A DNA stretch of 44,046 nt from CADAWZ01 sp045114665 (GCA_045114665.1 JBGUKW010000076.1:1-44046); one strand, 5' to 3'; shown: positions 34,288-42,296, counted from the stretch's first letter. Notes: a model not told the origin generated them from the sequence alone. Made by a program: numbers and translations.

Positions 34288-34515
34288 TTACAGCAATTTT
34301 CAAAAAAACTATTAATTTGGCTGTTAAATAATTTGAATAAGCCGAGTTATTATCAACTTTATATTTTATTTATAACACGCCATTATTAAAATTTTGTGCG
34401 TTATTTTGTTAAAAACAATGTATTTTTGTAAAATTTTTGTCAGTTTTTTTCCCTTTTCTGTTACAGCAATTTTTAAATAGTATTTTTGAAAATTGCTGTA
34501 ATAAAATTGCTGTAA
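34288..34515. repeat. Four copies of TTACAGCAATTTT upstream of recA
   Basis: Direct copies lie at 34288-34300 and 34461-34473, both preceded by TTCTG. Inverted copies lie at 34489-34501 and 34503-34515. The second and third form a 13-bp perfect hairpin with a 15-nt loop. A fifth copy is at 25229-25241. They bracket the repeat at 34367-34439. The rest of the 495-bp gap (34218-34712) holds that repeat and a terminator; I see no gene. Confidence 0.75.
34367..34439 (-). promoter_or_regulatory. Intergenic repeat shared with the Rpn nuclease upstream region, copy 2
   Basis: This segment aligns with 1093-1165 from ATTTATAACACGCC onward. It lies about 150 bp before recA and is oriented the same way relative to recA as copy 1 is to the Rpn gene. 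The minus strand contains GGCGTGTTATAAAT, an extended -10-like sequence, and TTGTT-AAA-AACAA, a small palindrome not fully kept in copy 1. Confidence 0.55.
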
Positions 34516-34599
34516 ACTACATATTAAAGGCTCTTATAATAATAAAATTTACCAGCAAGCTCTAATTATATACTCAAAAATTTGCTTAATGCTGAAACA

Positions 34600-34652
34600 A
34601 AAACTTAAAAAGCCCTTAAACCCCTATTATAAAAAATAAAGGTTAAGGGCTT
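34600..34652 (-). terminator. Terminator of the fatty-acid cluster
   Basis: On the minus strand AAGCCCTTAACC pairs with GGTTTAAGGGCTT (one bulged base) across an AT-rich loop, followed by TTTAAGTTTTT. It lies about 60 bp beyond the stop of the 115-residue gene. Confidence 0.75.
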
Positions 34653-34712
34653 AATATTCAGCCATTAAACGGTTTTTGTTTTTAAGCTGTCTCGCCTAAA
34701 TTAGCTTATTTT

Positions 34713-35060
34713 TTACTTGCAGAGTTTATATTTTATTCTTTTTATTTGTTCACTAACTGAATTGATTTCTATAGGTAGAAGAGTTGGTGAGAGAGGAACT
34801 CTGCAACCGTTCAATCTATCCACCATTATTACGCCTTCTTCATCTTCTACTTCGTCCATTATTTCTTCAGTGTTAAAATAATTTCTTATGAAAACATAAA
34901 CAAGACATACATCTTCGTAAGGATTGACTGGAAAACCTCTACCCCATAATTCAATTGCATGAGTTGCTATTTCTTCGCAGGATATAGCCTGATCTCCTGC
35001 AGACTCCAAAACTCTTTTTATTATTTCGCAAAAACCAGTATTTCTTCCAAAATTATTCAT
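34713..35060 (-). CDS. Small protein downstream of acpP, possible winged-helix fold
   Basis: A 115-residue protein I cannot assign. The N-terminal half (CEIIKRVLESAGDQAISCEE, then IATHAIELWGRG) has the look of HARE-HTH or RNA polymerase delta-like winged-helix domains, with a helix, a short loop and a second helix. This is weak evidence. The second half is acidic (EIMDEVEDEEGVIMVDRLNG) and then basic (EQIKRIKYKLCK). It follows acpP by 8 bp and is the last gene of the cluster. In many bacteria fabF and rnc occupy this place. Confidence 0.7.
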   Translation of the reverse strand: MNNFGRNTGFCEIIKRVLESAGDQAISCEEIATHAIELWGRGFPVNPYEDVCLVYVFIRNYFNTEEIMDEVEDEEGVIMVDRLNGCRVPLSPTLLPIEINSVSEQIKRIKYKLCK

Positions 35061-35068
35061 TTGTTTTA

Positions 35069-35308
35069 TTACTCTTCTATTTTTTCCTGTATATATTTTA
35101 CAGTTTCTTCAATGTTTGTGAGACTTTCAGCATCTTCATCAGGAATTTCAATGTGAAATTCTGTTTCGAGAGCCATTACGAGCTCTACTGCATCGAGAGA
35201 ATCTGCACCGAGATCATCCGTAAATGAAGCTGTTGGTGTTACTTGGTCTTCATCTACTCCGAGTTGTTCTACTACGAGACTTTTTACTCTTTCAGCTATC
35301 TTATTCAT
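35069..35308 (-). CDS. acpP: Acyl carrier protein
   Basis: A 79-residue acidic helical protein that carries the growing acyl chain on phosphopantetheine. The attachment Ser is in DDLGADSLDAVELVMALE near residue 37. The flanking ASFTDDLG and FHIEIPDEDAESLTNI are typical. Start ATG 35308 is preceded by GGAGGT. It follows fabG after an unusually long 314-bp spacer that contains a strong secondary structure (35489-35612), so it may have its own promoter or regulated expression. Confidence 0.97.
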   Translation of the reverse strand: MNKIAERVKSLVVEQLGVDEDQVTPTASFTDDLGADSLDAVELVMALETEFHIEIPDEDAESLTNIEETVKYIQEKIEE

Positions 35309-35488
35309 TATACTACCTCCAATTTACCGGGTAATTACTTCCGATATTCTTACTTACTATTTAACTTTTTACATATAGTTTCATTTTGAATAGTTTGCAA
35401 AATTAATTATATCAAACTTTAGATAAAATTTTTTCAACTTAAATTAAAATAATCCTCTAATTTGATACATAATTAAGAAAATAATTTT

Positions 35489-35612
35489 ATATTATTTCAA
35501 ATTTCCACAAGTCAATTTTTGACTTGTGGTTTTGTAAATTAATTTTTAGCTACAAAATTAAATATAATAGCTAAATTTGTAATTAAAAATTGCAATATAT
35601 TTGAAATAATAT
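35489..35612 (-). other. Cloverleaf-like palindromic region between fabG and acpP
   Basis: A perfect 14-bp outer stem is formed by ATATTATTTCAAAT (35489-35502) and ATTTGAAATAATAT (35599-35612). It encloses a perfect 11-bp hairpin CCACAAGTCAA/TTGACTTGTGG (35505-35515 with 35519-35529) and an 8-bp hairpin TTTAGCTA/TAGCTAAA (35545-35552 with 35568-35575). The 124-nt region accounts for much of the 314-bp spacer. It may be an RNA element, a double-ended terminator or a small mobile palindrome. The rest (35309-35488) is AT-rich, with no ORF. Confidence 0.7.
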
Positions 35613-35622
35613 TTACTAGTTT

Positions 35623-36354
35623 TTACATGACCATTCCGCCATCGACATGTATAACTTGACCAGTTATATATGATGAATCTGGTCCTGCCAAAAATGAAAC
35701 ACAAGAAGCTATGTGTTCAGGAGTACCTAAATAGCCTAAAGGAATTTGACTATATAGTTTATTTTTAGCTTCATCAGAAAGCTGTTCTGTCATAGCTGTT
35801 TTTATAAATCCAGGAGCTATGGCATTTGCAGTTATTCCTCTTGAACCTAGTTCTTTGGCTATTGATTTTGTGAAACCAATGATTCCTGCTTTTGAAGCTG
35901 CGTAATTGCACTGACCTGCATTTCCCATTACTCCAACTACTGAAGCTATTGATATGATTCTTCCGCTTTTCTGTTTGAGCATTATTTTTGAGGTTGCTTT
36001 TGTGCAGTTGAAAACGCTCTTTAAGTTTATGCTTATTACTTTATCCCATTCGTCTTCTTTCATTCTGAGAAGTAAATTGTCTCTTGTTATTCCTGCATTA
36101 TTTACAAGTACATCAATTCTTCCAAAATCTTCATGTATCTTTTTTATCATGCCTTCTACATCGCTAAAAGATGATACATCTGCTTTGTATGTATTGCATT
36201 TTACACCGCATGCTTCGATTAATGCTTTTGATTCTTCCAAATCTTTTTCATTTAGATCATTTATAGCACAGTGAAAACCATCTTTTGCAAGACGAAGAGC
36301 AATTTCTCTTCCGATGCCTCTGCCTGCACCTGTTATTATTGCTACTTTTTCCAT
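35623..36354 (-). CDS. fabG: 3-oxoacyl-ACP reductase
   Basis: NADPH-dependent reductase of the elongation cycle, 243 residues, classical short-chain dehydrogenase. The cofactor motif ITGAGRGIGREIALRL is at residues 6-21 and NNAGITRDNLLLRM near 87-100. The catalytic Ser is in SIASVVGVMGN, followed by YAASKAGIIGFTKS with Tyr and Lys. The C-terminus GQVIHVDGGMVM is typical. It lies 21 bp downstream of fabD in the leftward fatty-acid cluster. Confidence 0.96.
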   Translation of the reverse strand: MEKVAIITGAGRGIGREIALRLAKDGFHCAINDLNEKDLEESKALIEACGVKCNTYKADVSSFSDVEGMIKKIHEDFGRIDVLVNNAGITRDNLLLRMKEDEWDKVISINLKSVFNCTKATSKIMLKQKSGRIISIASVVGVMGNAGQCNYAASKAGIIGFTKSIAKELGSRGITANAIAPGFIKTAMTEQLSDEAKNKLYSQIPLGYLGTPEHIASCVSFLAGPDSSYITGQVIHVDGGMVM

Positions 36355-36375
36355 TATAATATCTCTCCAAATTTT

Positions 36376-37308
36376 CTAATTTTTCAATTCATTTATAACC
36401 TTTTCCAATGTTTCCATTGTCTCTACATTCATTGTTTTTAATGAAACATCTGTCTTTTTGATCATTCCACAAAGTGCTTTACCTGGTCCAGCTTCTATGA
36501 AAATTTCTGTTCCATGGTTAGCCATTGCTCTTATAGAATCTACCCAAAGAACACTTCCCAACATTTGAGCTTTTAAGGCTGAACGGAGTTCTTCGGGAAC
36601 TGTGGAAATTCTTGCATTTGAATTTGAAACAACTGGAATTTCAGGTTTTTTGAATTCTGCTTTGTCTATAAGCTCTGCAAATGTCTCTGCTGCATCTTTC
36701 ATCAATCTTGAATGGAATGCTGCCCCTACTTTTAATGGAACAACTCTTTTAGCACCATTGTCTTTCATTATTTCCATTGCTTTTTCCACGCCAGCTATTT
36801 CGCCAGATATTACAATCTGCTCAGGTGAATTGAAATTTGCAACTTCAACTATTCCTGCTTCAGAGGCTTCTTCACAATATTTCTTTACATCGTCGAATTT
36901 CATTCCCATTATTGCAGCCATTGTTCCTGGGGCTTTGATTCCTGCCTCATTCATGAGTCTTCCTCTTTCTCTGACAAGTTTTATACCATCTTCAAAAGAG
37001 ATTACTCCTGCAGTTGTGAGTGCTGCATATTCACCTATGCTATGTCCTGCTGTTATGTCTGGATTAATTCCGTTTTCTTTTAAAAGTTGACTTATTGCAA
37101 CAGACATAACATATATTGCAGGCTGTGTGTTTATTGTCTGCTTTAGGTCTTCTTCACTACCTCTGAAACACATTTCAGAAAGTGAAAAGCCAAGGATTTG
37201 ATCAGCTTTTTCATACAATTTTTTTACATTTTCTGAATGTTCATATAGGTCTAAACCCATTCCTGTCTTTTGGGCTCCTTGACCTGGAAATACAAATGCT
37301 ATTCTCAT
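36376..37308 (-). CDS. fabD: Malonyl-CoA:ACP transacylase
   Basis: Transfers malonyl from CoA to ACP. The 310-residue protein opens with FVFPGQGAQKTGMGLDLYE. The nucleophile Ser is in TAGHSIGEYAALTTAG near residue 91, the carboxylate-binding Arg in RGRLMNEAG, and the catalytic His in GAAFHSRLMKDAAE near residue 200. The C-terminal FIEAGPGKALCGMIKK is typical. The ATG is 1 bp after the fabH stop, so the two are tightly coupled. Confidence 0.96.
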   Translation of the reverse strand: MRIAFVFPGQGAQKTGMGLDLYEHSENVKKLYEKADQILGFSLSEMCFRGSEEDLKQTINTQPAIYVMSVAISQLLKENGINPDITAGHSIGEYAALTTAGVISFEDGIKLVRERGRLMNEAGIKAPGTMAAIMGMKFDDVKKYCEEASEAGIVEVANFNSPEQIVISGEIAGVEKAMEIMKDNGAKRVVPLKVGAAFHSRLMKDAAETFAELIDKAEFKKPEIPVVSNSNARISTVPEELRSALKAQMLGSVLWVDSIRAMANHGTEIFIEAGPGKALCGMIKKTDVSLKTMNVETMETLEKVINELKN

Positions 37309-37309
37309 A

Positions 37310-38311
37310 TTATTCTTTATGTCCCCATTTCAATATCATTGAACCCCAAGCAAGTCCTCCACCTATTGCTGTTAGAAGTATTGTATCTCCATCTTTTATT
37401 GTTCCATCTTCTATGGCTTCATTTAGAGCAAGGGGGAGTGAAGCACTTGAAGTGTTTCCATATTTTTGAAGATTTACTATTGTTTTCTCTTTTGGGATTC
37501 CTAATTTCTTTGCTGCAGAATCTATGATTCTGATATTTGCCTGATGTGGGATAAACCAATCTATGTCTTCTATCTTCATTCCAATTTCATTTATGGAAAT
37601 CAATGCAGATTCTGGCATTTTTGTAACAGCCTGTCTAAAAACTTCTCTTCCATCCATTTTTACTGAATGTAGTTTTTCTGCTACTGTTTTTTCTGAAGCA
37701 GGCATGGCCGATCCACCTGCCGGCATTTTTAGAGCTTCTCCAAAATTTCCGTCTGCTTCCATATGGAAATTTAATATTCCATGACCTTCTTTTCCTGGGC
37801 GGAGAACGGCGGCTCCTGCCCCATCACCAAATAGTACACAAGTTGAGCGGTCTTCCCAATTTACAATGCTTGATAATTTTTCACCTGCAACAACAAGAAT
37901 TGTATCCATTGTTCCAGAAGCTATAAATTGACTTCCTATTGAAAGGCCATATAAAAAACCAGAACATGCAGCTTCTATATCAAAAGCACCTGCATGTTTA
38001 ATTCCTAAATTTTTGCCAACAAGTACTGCTGATGATGGAAACATCATGTCTGGTGTTACTGTACAACCTATGATGAGCTGTATTTGAGAAATATCTATAT
38101 TAGCTTTTTTTATAGCAATTTCGGCAGCTTTTGTCATCATGTCTGATGTAGTCATGTCCTTCGATGCTATTCTACGCTCTTTTATGCCTGTTCTAGTGGT
38201 TATCCACTCGTCATTTGTTTCTACTATTTTTTCTAAATCAAAATTACTGAGAACTTTTTCAGGAGCATAAGCACCTATCCCAGCAATTTCAACTGCTCTT
38301 CCTTTAAACAT
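37310..38311 (-). CDS. fabH: 3-oxoacyl-ACP synthase III
   Basis: Starts fatty-acid synthesis by condensing acetyl-CoA (or a branched acyl-CoA) with malonyl-ACP. The 333-residue thiolase-fold enzyme has the catalytic Cys in IEAACSGFLYGLSIG near residue 115, His in WFIPHQANIRI and Asn in YGNTSSASLPLAL. The opening AGIGAYAPEKVLSNFDLEK and WITTRTGIKERR are typical. The usual upstream partner plsX is absent; rpmF is 107 bp upstream instead. Confidence 0.96.
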   Translation of the reverse strand: MFKGRAVEIAGIGAYAPEKVLSNFDLEKIVETNDEWITTRTGIKERRIASKDMTTSDMMTKAAEIAIKKANIDISQIQLIIGCTVTPDMMFPSSAVLVGKNLGIKHAGAFDIEAACSGFLYGLSIGSQFIASGTMDTILVVAGEKLSSIVNWEDRSTCVLFGDGAGAAVLRPGKEGHGILNFHMEADGNFGEALKMPAGGSAMPASEKTVAEKLHSVKMDGREVFRQAVTKMPESALISINEIGMKIEDIDWFIPHQANIRIIDSAAKKLGIPKEKTIVNLQKYGNTSSASLPLALNEAIEDGTIKDGDTILLTAIGGGLAWGSMILKWGHKE

Positions 38312-38353
38312 CTATATTTTTTACCTTTTTTTTAATTTACTTAGATAAAAATA

Positions 38354-38396
38354 AATTCTATGACATTATTCCATATTGGGAAATGCACATAGAATT
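38354..38396 (-). promoter_or_regulatory. Extended hairpin in the rpmF-fabH spacer
   Basis: AATTCTATG (38354-38362) pairs with CATAGAATT (38388-38396). Inside, CATTATTCC pairs imperfectly with GGGAAATG. There is no clear U-run beside it, though an A/T-rich tract follows. It could be an mRNA processing or attenuation site between ribosomal-protein and lipid genes. Confidence 0.5.
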
Positions 38397-38418
38397 CCGA
38401 ATTTAGTACAAAATTTTA

Positions 38419-38610
38419 TTAATTTTCCTGTGGTTCTTCTGATTTTAGAATAGTTTTGCCTCTATATTTTCCACAAGAGGGGCAGATGTGATGTGTAAGC
38501 ATAGGAGCTTTACAATTTGGACATGTCGTAAGTGAAGGCATTGTTAAATGAATATTTGCTCTTCTTCTTCTTGTTTTAGAATGTGATGTTTTATATTTGG
38601 GATTTGCCAT
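38419..38610 (-). CDS. rpmF: 50S ribosomal protein L32
   Basis: A 63-residue basic protein of the large ribosomal subunit. The N-terminus (ANPKYKTSHSKTRRRRAN) is family-typical. Two CxxC pairs form the zinc ribbon: TCPNCKAPML and ICPSCGKYRG. This is the zinc-containing form. It follows the yceD-like gene by 38 bp, the standard arrangement, and precedes fabH. Confidence 0.96.
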   Translation of the reverse strand: MANPKYKTSHSKTRRRRANIHLTMPSLTTCPNCKAPMLTHHICPSCGKYRGKTILKSEEPQEN

Positions 38611-38648
38611 TTTAAATATATCCTCTTTTCTGAATTTTTTCTAAAAAC

Positions 38649-39119
38649 TTAATCAGATTCTCCGCAAGAACATTCTTGGGTATTCCTATCACAACCGCAT
38701 GACATGCAAATGCCTTTACAGTCTGGCTTGCATATTGTTTTTAAAGGAATTGCCATTAAAATATTCTGTCTAAGGGCTTCAGTTAAGTCGATTTTTGTCC
38801 CTTTATATAAAAAATAGTCTTCATCTTTGGAAGGTTGTATTGTTTTGTTAGAAACATCTTCTGCTTGGTAAAAATGTTCATTTATATCGCATTCAACATT
38901 CAATTTGAATTCATTTAAACATCTAACACAAACAGCATCTGTTTGACCTTTTATTTTCCCTGTTACAAGGATACATCTTCCCGTATTTGTAAGTTCAAGA
39001 TCAGATTCAACAAATACATTTATATATCCATCATCTGTCTCTGTACCAATATTTCCCGAAAGATGAATTTCTTTTTTTAAACCTATTTGTTTTTTTAATT
39101 CTTTAATATCTTCAATCAT
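38649..39119 (-). CDS. DUF177 (YceD-like) protein, probable 23S rRNA accumulation factor
   Basis: A 156-residue DUF177 protein. The family sits beside rpmF and is linked to 23S rRNA accumulation in Escherichia coli and plants. Typical are CVRCLNEFKLNVECDINEHF in the middle and the C-terminal Cys module (CKPDCKGICMSCGCDRNTQ then CSCGESD), probably zinc-binding. I choose ATG 39119. A TTG at 39167 is in frame, but it lies in the repeated promoter region and would add 16 atypical residues. Neither start has a strong RBS. It heads the leftward yceD-rpmF-fab transcription unit. Confidence 0.88.
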   Translation of the reverse strand: MIEDIKELKKQIGLKKEIHLSGNIGTETDDGYINVFVESDLELTNTGRCILVTGKIKGQTDAVCVRCLNEFKLNVECDINEHFYQAEDVSNKTIQPSKDEDYFLYKGTKIDLTEALRQNILMAIPLKTICKPDCKGICMSCGCDRNTQECSCGESD

Positions 39120-39144
39120 TGAATTTTTTTTAAATATATAAATC

Positions 39145-39259
39145 TTACAGTCATTATATAATAACAAATGATTTTATAAAAATCAAGTCTTTAAATAATA
39201 AATGTTTTCTTTTTTTACAGTCATTATATAATAACAAAAGATTTAATAAAAATCAAGAC
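39145..39259 (-). promoter_or_regulatory. Tandemly duplicated promoter of the yceD-rpmF-fab cluster
   Basis: A 45-bp segment occurs twice, at 39145-39189 and 39215-39259, with a 70-bp period and about three differences. On the minus strand each copy has TTGATT, a 17-bp spacer, TATTAT (overlapping TATATAAT) and then GACTGTAA. Both can act as sigma-70-type promoters. The 9-bp block after the -10 box is also kept, which may mark a regulator site or simply recent duplication. The remaining spacer up to dnaX (39260-39402) is AT-rich. Confidence 0.75.
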
Positions 39260-39402
39260 ATTTTTTGATAGTAGTAAAAATATTTTTTTATTTCAGATAA
39301 TTTTATCACTATTTGAAAAAACAAAATCTAAAGGAAAATTTTTCTATAAAAAAAATATATATATTGTTTTAAAAAAATACAGTGATTTAAATAAGAATAG
39401 CT

Positions 39403-41106
39403 ATGGAAAATATATCACTTTACAGAAAATGGCGTTCTCAGACATTTAACGATATTGTCAGCCAAGGACATATAACAAAAACACTTACAAATGTGATCAA
39501 AAATCCAAAATTACTTGCCCATGCTTATCTATTCTCAGGACCAAGAGGAACTGGAAAGACGAGTATGGCTCGTATTTTTGCAAAATCACTAAATTGTCTC
39601 AGCGAATCAGAAGATAAACCTTGTAATAAATGTTCTTGTTGTATAAATATAACAAAAGGCTCTTCAATGGATGTAACAGAAATAGATGCAGCTTCACATA
39701 CATCTGTTGAAATGGTTAGAGAATATATAATCAACAAGGTCAATTTTGCTCCTTCTGAGGGAAAATATAAAATTTACATAATAGATGAAGTTCATAAGTT
39801 GAGTAATTCATCTTTCAATGCTCTCTTAAAAACATTGGAAGAACCGCCAAGCCATGTTGTTTTCATATTGGCAACAACAAATGCGGAAGATATTCCTCCA
39901 ACAATAATTTCAAGATGTCAGAGGTTTGATTTTCACAGAATAACACATTCTGAAATAGTAAACAGGTTGAGATATATATGTGATAAAGAAAATTTTGCGG
40001 TTTCTGACAGTGCATTGAGCATAATAGCTTCAGTATCTTCAGGAGCATTGAGAGATGCTTTAGTATTACTTGAACAGGCAATATCTTTTTCAGATGGAAA
40101 AATAACGGCTTCTAATATTTCAGATTTATTGGGAATATCAGATTCTGAAATGTTATTTTCAATAAGTGAACTTGCCAAAAATGGAAAAGTACAAGAATTG
40201 ATGAAGTTAATAGATAAATTAATATCTGAAGGTAAGGATATATTACGCTTATCAAAAGATTTAACAGAACATTACAGAAAAATTTTGCTTACAAAAATAA
40301 TAAAAGATGCAAATAGTGTTTTGGATTTGCCAGATGACATTTTTGAACAATATCAAAAAATAGCAGAACATTATAGCGAAGAAAAAATAATCAGAACAAT
40401 AAAAATAGTATCCAATTTGATAATAGAGATAAAAGATAATCCTTGCAGGAGAGCTTTATTTGAAATAGCTATAATAAAAATAGCTTCAAATATCGAAACA
40501 GACCCTTTAGAATCTCTTGCTTCAAGAGTGAAAGCACTTGAAATTGCTCTTTCATCAAATAGGTCTTTGCCTTCTTCTAATATATATTCTGTTGAAAATA
40601 GAAAAGTTGATATTCCATTTGAAAATCAGGTAAAATCTGAAGAACCAAAAAGAGAACCGATTATAACTAAAACACAAGATGAAATTTTAAATTTAAGTCC
40701 TTCTGGTGAAAATGTCGATTTAAAACAGGAATGGAAAAAAATAATGGTGGCAATAAGAGCGGAAAAAATACCTCTTCATGCCATACTTGCTGATACAAAT
40801 GTAAAACCTATTTTTGTAAATTCAGATGAAATAAAATTTGTTTTGAAAAATGGATACGAATTTCACAAGACACAGATTGAAAAAAATATCCAGTTCATAA
40901 AAGATATCATCAAAAAGATAACTAATATAGATGCTAAAATAACTGTCGGATTCAATGTTCAAGATGTTAAAGAAGTAAAAGATATAAAATCAGAGAAAAA
41001 AGATGTAAAACAGGAAGAAAATAAACCTAAAGAAGATATGTTTATTGTCGAACATAGAGAAATTGTAAAAAAGGCTTTAGAGATATTTAATGGTAGGGTT
41101 ATATAA
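39403..41106 (+). CDS. dnaX: DNA polymerase III subunit gamma/tau
   Basis: The clamp-loader ATPase of the replisome, 567 residues. The AAA+ domain shows YRKWRSQTFNDIVSQ at the start, Walker A SGPRGTGKTSMARIFAKSLN near residue 45, a zinc module (Cys in PCNKCSCC), Walker B IYIIDEVHKLSNSSFNALLK and sensor 1 FILATTNAEDIPPTI. Domain III follows. A variable linker and a C-terminal tau-like region (from about residue 440) end in a Lys/Glu-rich stretch. No slippery A-run frameshift site was evident. It is the first gene of dnaX-ybaB-recR. Confidence 0.95.
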   Translation: MENISLYRKWRSQTFNDIVSQGHITKTLTNVIKNPKLLAHAYLFSGPRGTGKTSMARIFAKSLNCLSESEDKPCNKCSCCINITKGSSMDVTEIDAASHTSVEMVREYIINKVNFAPSEGKYKIYIIDEVHKLSNSSFNALLKTLEEPPSHVVFILATTNAEDIPPTIISRCQRFDFHRITHSEIVNRLRYICDKENFAVSDSALSIIASVSSGALRDALVLLEQAISFSDGKITASNISDLLGISDSEMLFSISELAKNGKVQELMKLIDKLISEGKDILRLSKDLTEHYRKILLTKIIKDANSVLDLPDDIFEQYQKIAEHYSEEKIIRTIKIVSNLIIEIKDNPCRRALFEIAIIKIASNIETDPLESLASRVKALEIALSSNRSLPSSNIYSVENRKVDIPFENQVKSEEPKREPIITKTQDEILNLSPSGENVDLKQEWKKIMVAIRAEKIPLHAILADTNVKPIFVNSDEIKFVLKNGYEFHKTQIEKNIQFIKDIIKKITNIDAKITVGFNVQDVKEVKDIKSEKKDVKQEENKPKEDMFIVEHREIVKKALEIFNGRVI

Positions 41107-41160
41107 CAATAATATTCTAAAAAACGCCCTTATATTTAAAGGGTGGGGAAGGATAAGATT

Positions 41161-41538
41161 ATGTCAAGACAATTTAGAAGACAAATACAAAAACAAAAAG
41201 CTCCAATAGGTGGAGCAGGAATGGGAAATATGGGAATGCCCAATATGAGTTCACAGATGGGCAACATAATGAAAATGCAGGAGATGATCCAAGAGGACTT
41301 GGGTTCAAAAACAGTTGAAGGTACATCTGGTGGAGAACTTGTAAAAGTAGAAATGAATGGCAGACAGGAATTGATAAGCATAAAAATAGATCCTTCAATC
41401 GTAAATCCAGAAGAAGTTGACATGCTTGAAGACCTTTTGACAGTAGCATTTAAAGATGCTATTGCCAAATCCCAAGAATTGGGAATGGAATCAATGAGCA
41501 AATTAACTGGCGGACTTAAAATTCCAGGTCTTTTTTAA
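41161..41538 (+). CDS. YbaB/EbfC family nucleoid-associated protein
   Basis: A 125-residue DNA-binding protein that forms dimers and lies between dnaX and recR in most bacteria. The start is ATG 41161 with AAGGA upstream; a GTG at 41143 is in frame but has no RBS of its own. Residues 1-35 are basic and then Met/Gly/Asn-rich (GMGNMGMPNMSSQMGN), longer than usual. The core has KMQEMIQEDLGSKTVEG, VKVEMNGRQELISIKIDPS and DMLEDLLTVAFKDAIAKSQ, as in the family. Confidence 0.92.
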   Translation: MSRQFRRQIQKQKAPIGGAGMGNMGMPNMSSQMGNIMKMQEMIQEDLGSKTVEGTSGGELVKVEMNGRQELISIKIDPSIVNPEEVDMLEDLLTVAFKDAIAKSQELGMESMSKLTGGLKIPGLF

Positions 41539-41548
41539 GGAATAGGAA

Positions 41549-42151
41549 ATGATAGAAAAAATTGCTGAACCTTTAGAAGATTTAATCATTGAATTGATGA
41601 AACTTCCTTCAATAGGTCCAAAATCAGCTCAAAGACTTGCATTCCATTTTGCAAATACAGACAAAAAAGATATAGATAAACTTTGCCATGCCCTAATTGG
41701 CATTAAAGAAAAACTTTTTAAATGCAGTATATGTGGAAATTTTTCCGAATCAAAAATTTGTAAAATCTGTTCCGACAAATCAAGAATAAATGATATTATA
41801 TGTGTTGTTGGAGATTTCAGAGATTTAATTGCAATAGAAAAATCTCATGCATATAAAGGAAAATATCACATATTAGGTGGGTTAATTTCACCTTCAGACG
41901 GGATTGGTCCAGAAAATCTAAACATAAACTCACTTGAAGATAGGATTAAAAACGGACAAATAAAAGAGTTAATAATTGCGACAAATCCAAATGTAAATGG
42001 TGAAACTACTGCACTTTATCTTGCTAAGATTATGTCTAAATATAAAATAAAAATGACAAGAATAGCATATGGATTGCCTGTTGGATATAACCTTGAATAT
42101 GCAGATGATATAACAATATCAAGAGCTATAATTGGCAGAAGAGAAATTTAA
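41549..42151 (+). CDS. recR: Recombination protein RecR
   Basis: Acts with RecF and RecO to load RecA at gaps. The 200-residue protein has the helix-hairpin-helix LPSIGPKSAQRLAFHF at residues 18-33, the zinc finger CSICGNFSESKICKIC at about 57-72, the TOPRIM domain (ICVVGDFRDLIAIEKS, YHILGGLISPSDGIGPENL) and the C-terminal Walker-like IATNPNVNGETTALYLAK. It starts 10 bp after ybaB. Confidence 0.96.
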   Translation: MIEKIAEPLEDLIIELMKLPSIGPKSAQRLAFHFANTDKKDIDKLCHALIGIKEKLFKCSICGNFSESKICKICSDKSRINDIICVVGDFRDLIAIEKSHAYKGKYHILGGLISPSDGIGPENLNINSLEDRIKNGQIKELIIATNPNVNGETTALYLAKIMSKYKIKMTRIAYGLPVGYNLEYADDITISRAIIGRREI

Positions 42152-42172
42152 AAATAATATTATAAAAAACTA

Positions 42173-42201
42173 TTGCAATTTTTATTTATATTTGTTATAA
42201 T
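42173..42201 (+). promoter_or_regulatory. tRNA-Pro promoter
   Basis: TTGCAA (42173-42178) and TATAAT (42196-42201) are separated by the ideal 17 bp. The tRNA begins 13 nt after the -10 box. Confidence 0.85.
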
Positions 42202-42214
42202 ACAAAAATGTAAA

Positions 42215-42290
42215 CGGGGTGTAGCTCAGCTTGGTTTAGAGCACTAGCATGGGGGGCTAGGGGTCGGAAGTTCGAATCTTCTCACTCCGA
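42215..42290 (+). tRNA. tRNA-Pro(GGG)
   Basis: A 76-nt cloverleaf. The acceptor CGGGGTG/CACTCCG has one G-U pair. The D arm is GCTC/GAGC, and the anticodon stem CTAGC/GCTAG has loop ATGGGGG with anticodon GGG at 42251-42253. The T arm is GGAAG-TTCGAAT-CTTCT. The discriminator is A at 42290 and the CCA end is not encoded. It has its own promoter and terminator. Confidence 0.95.
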
Positions 42291-42296
42291 TAACAA

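Noticed and set aside
39360..41106. Programmed frameshift in dnaX to make the gamma subunit
   Set aside because: No A6G-type slippery run with a downstream hairpin was seen in the expected region.
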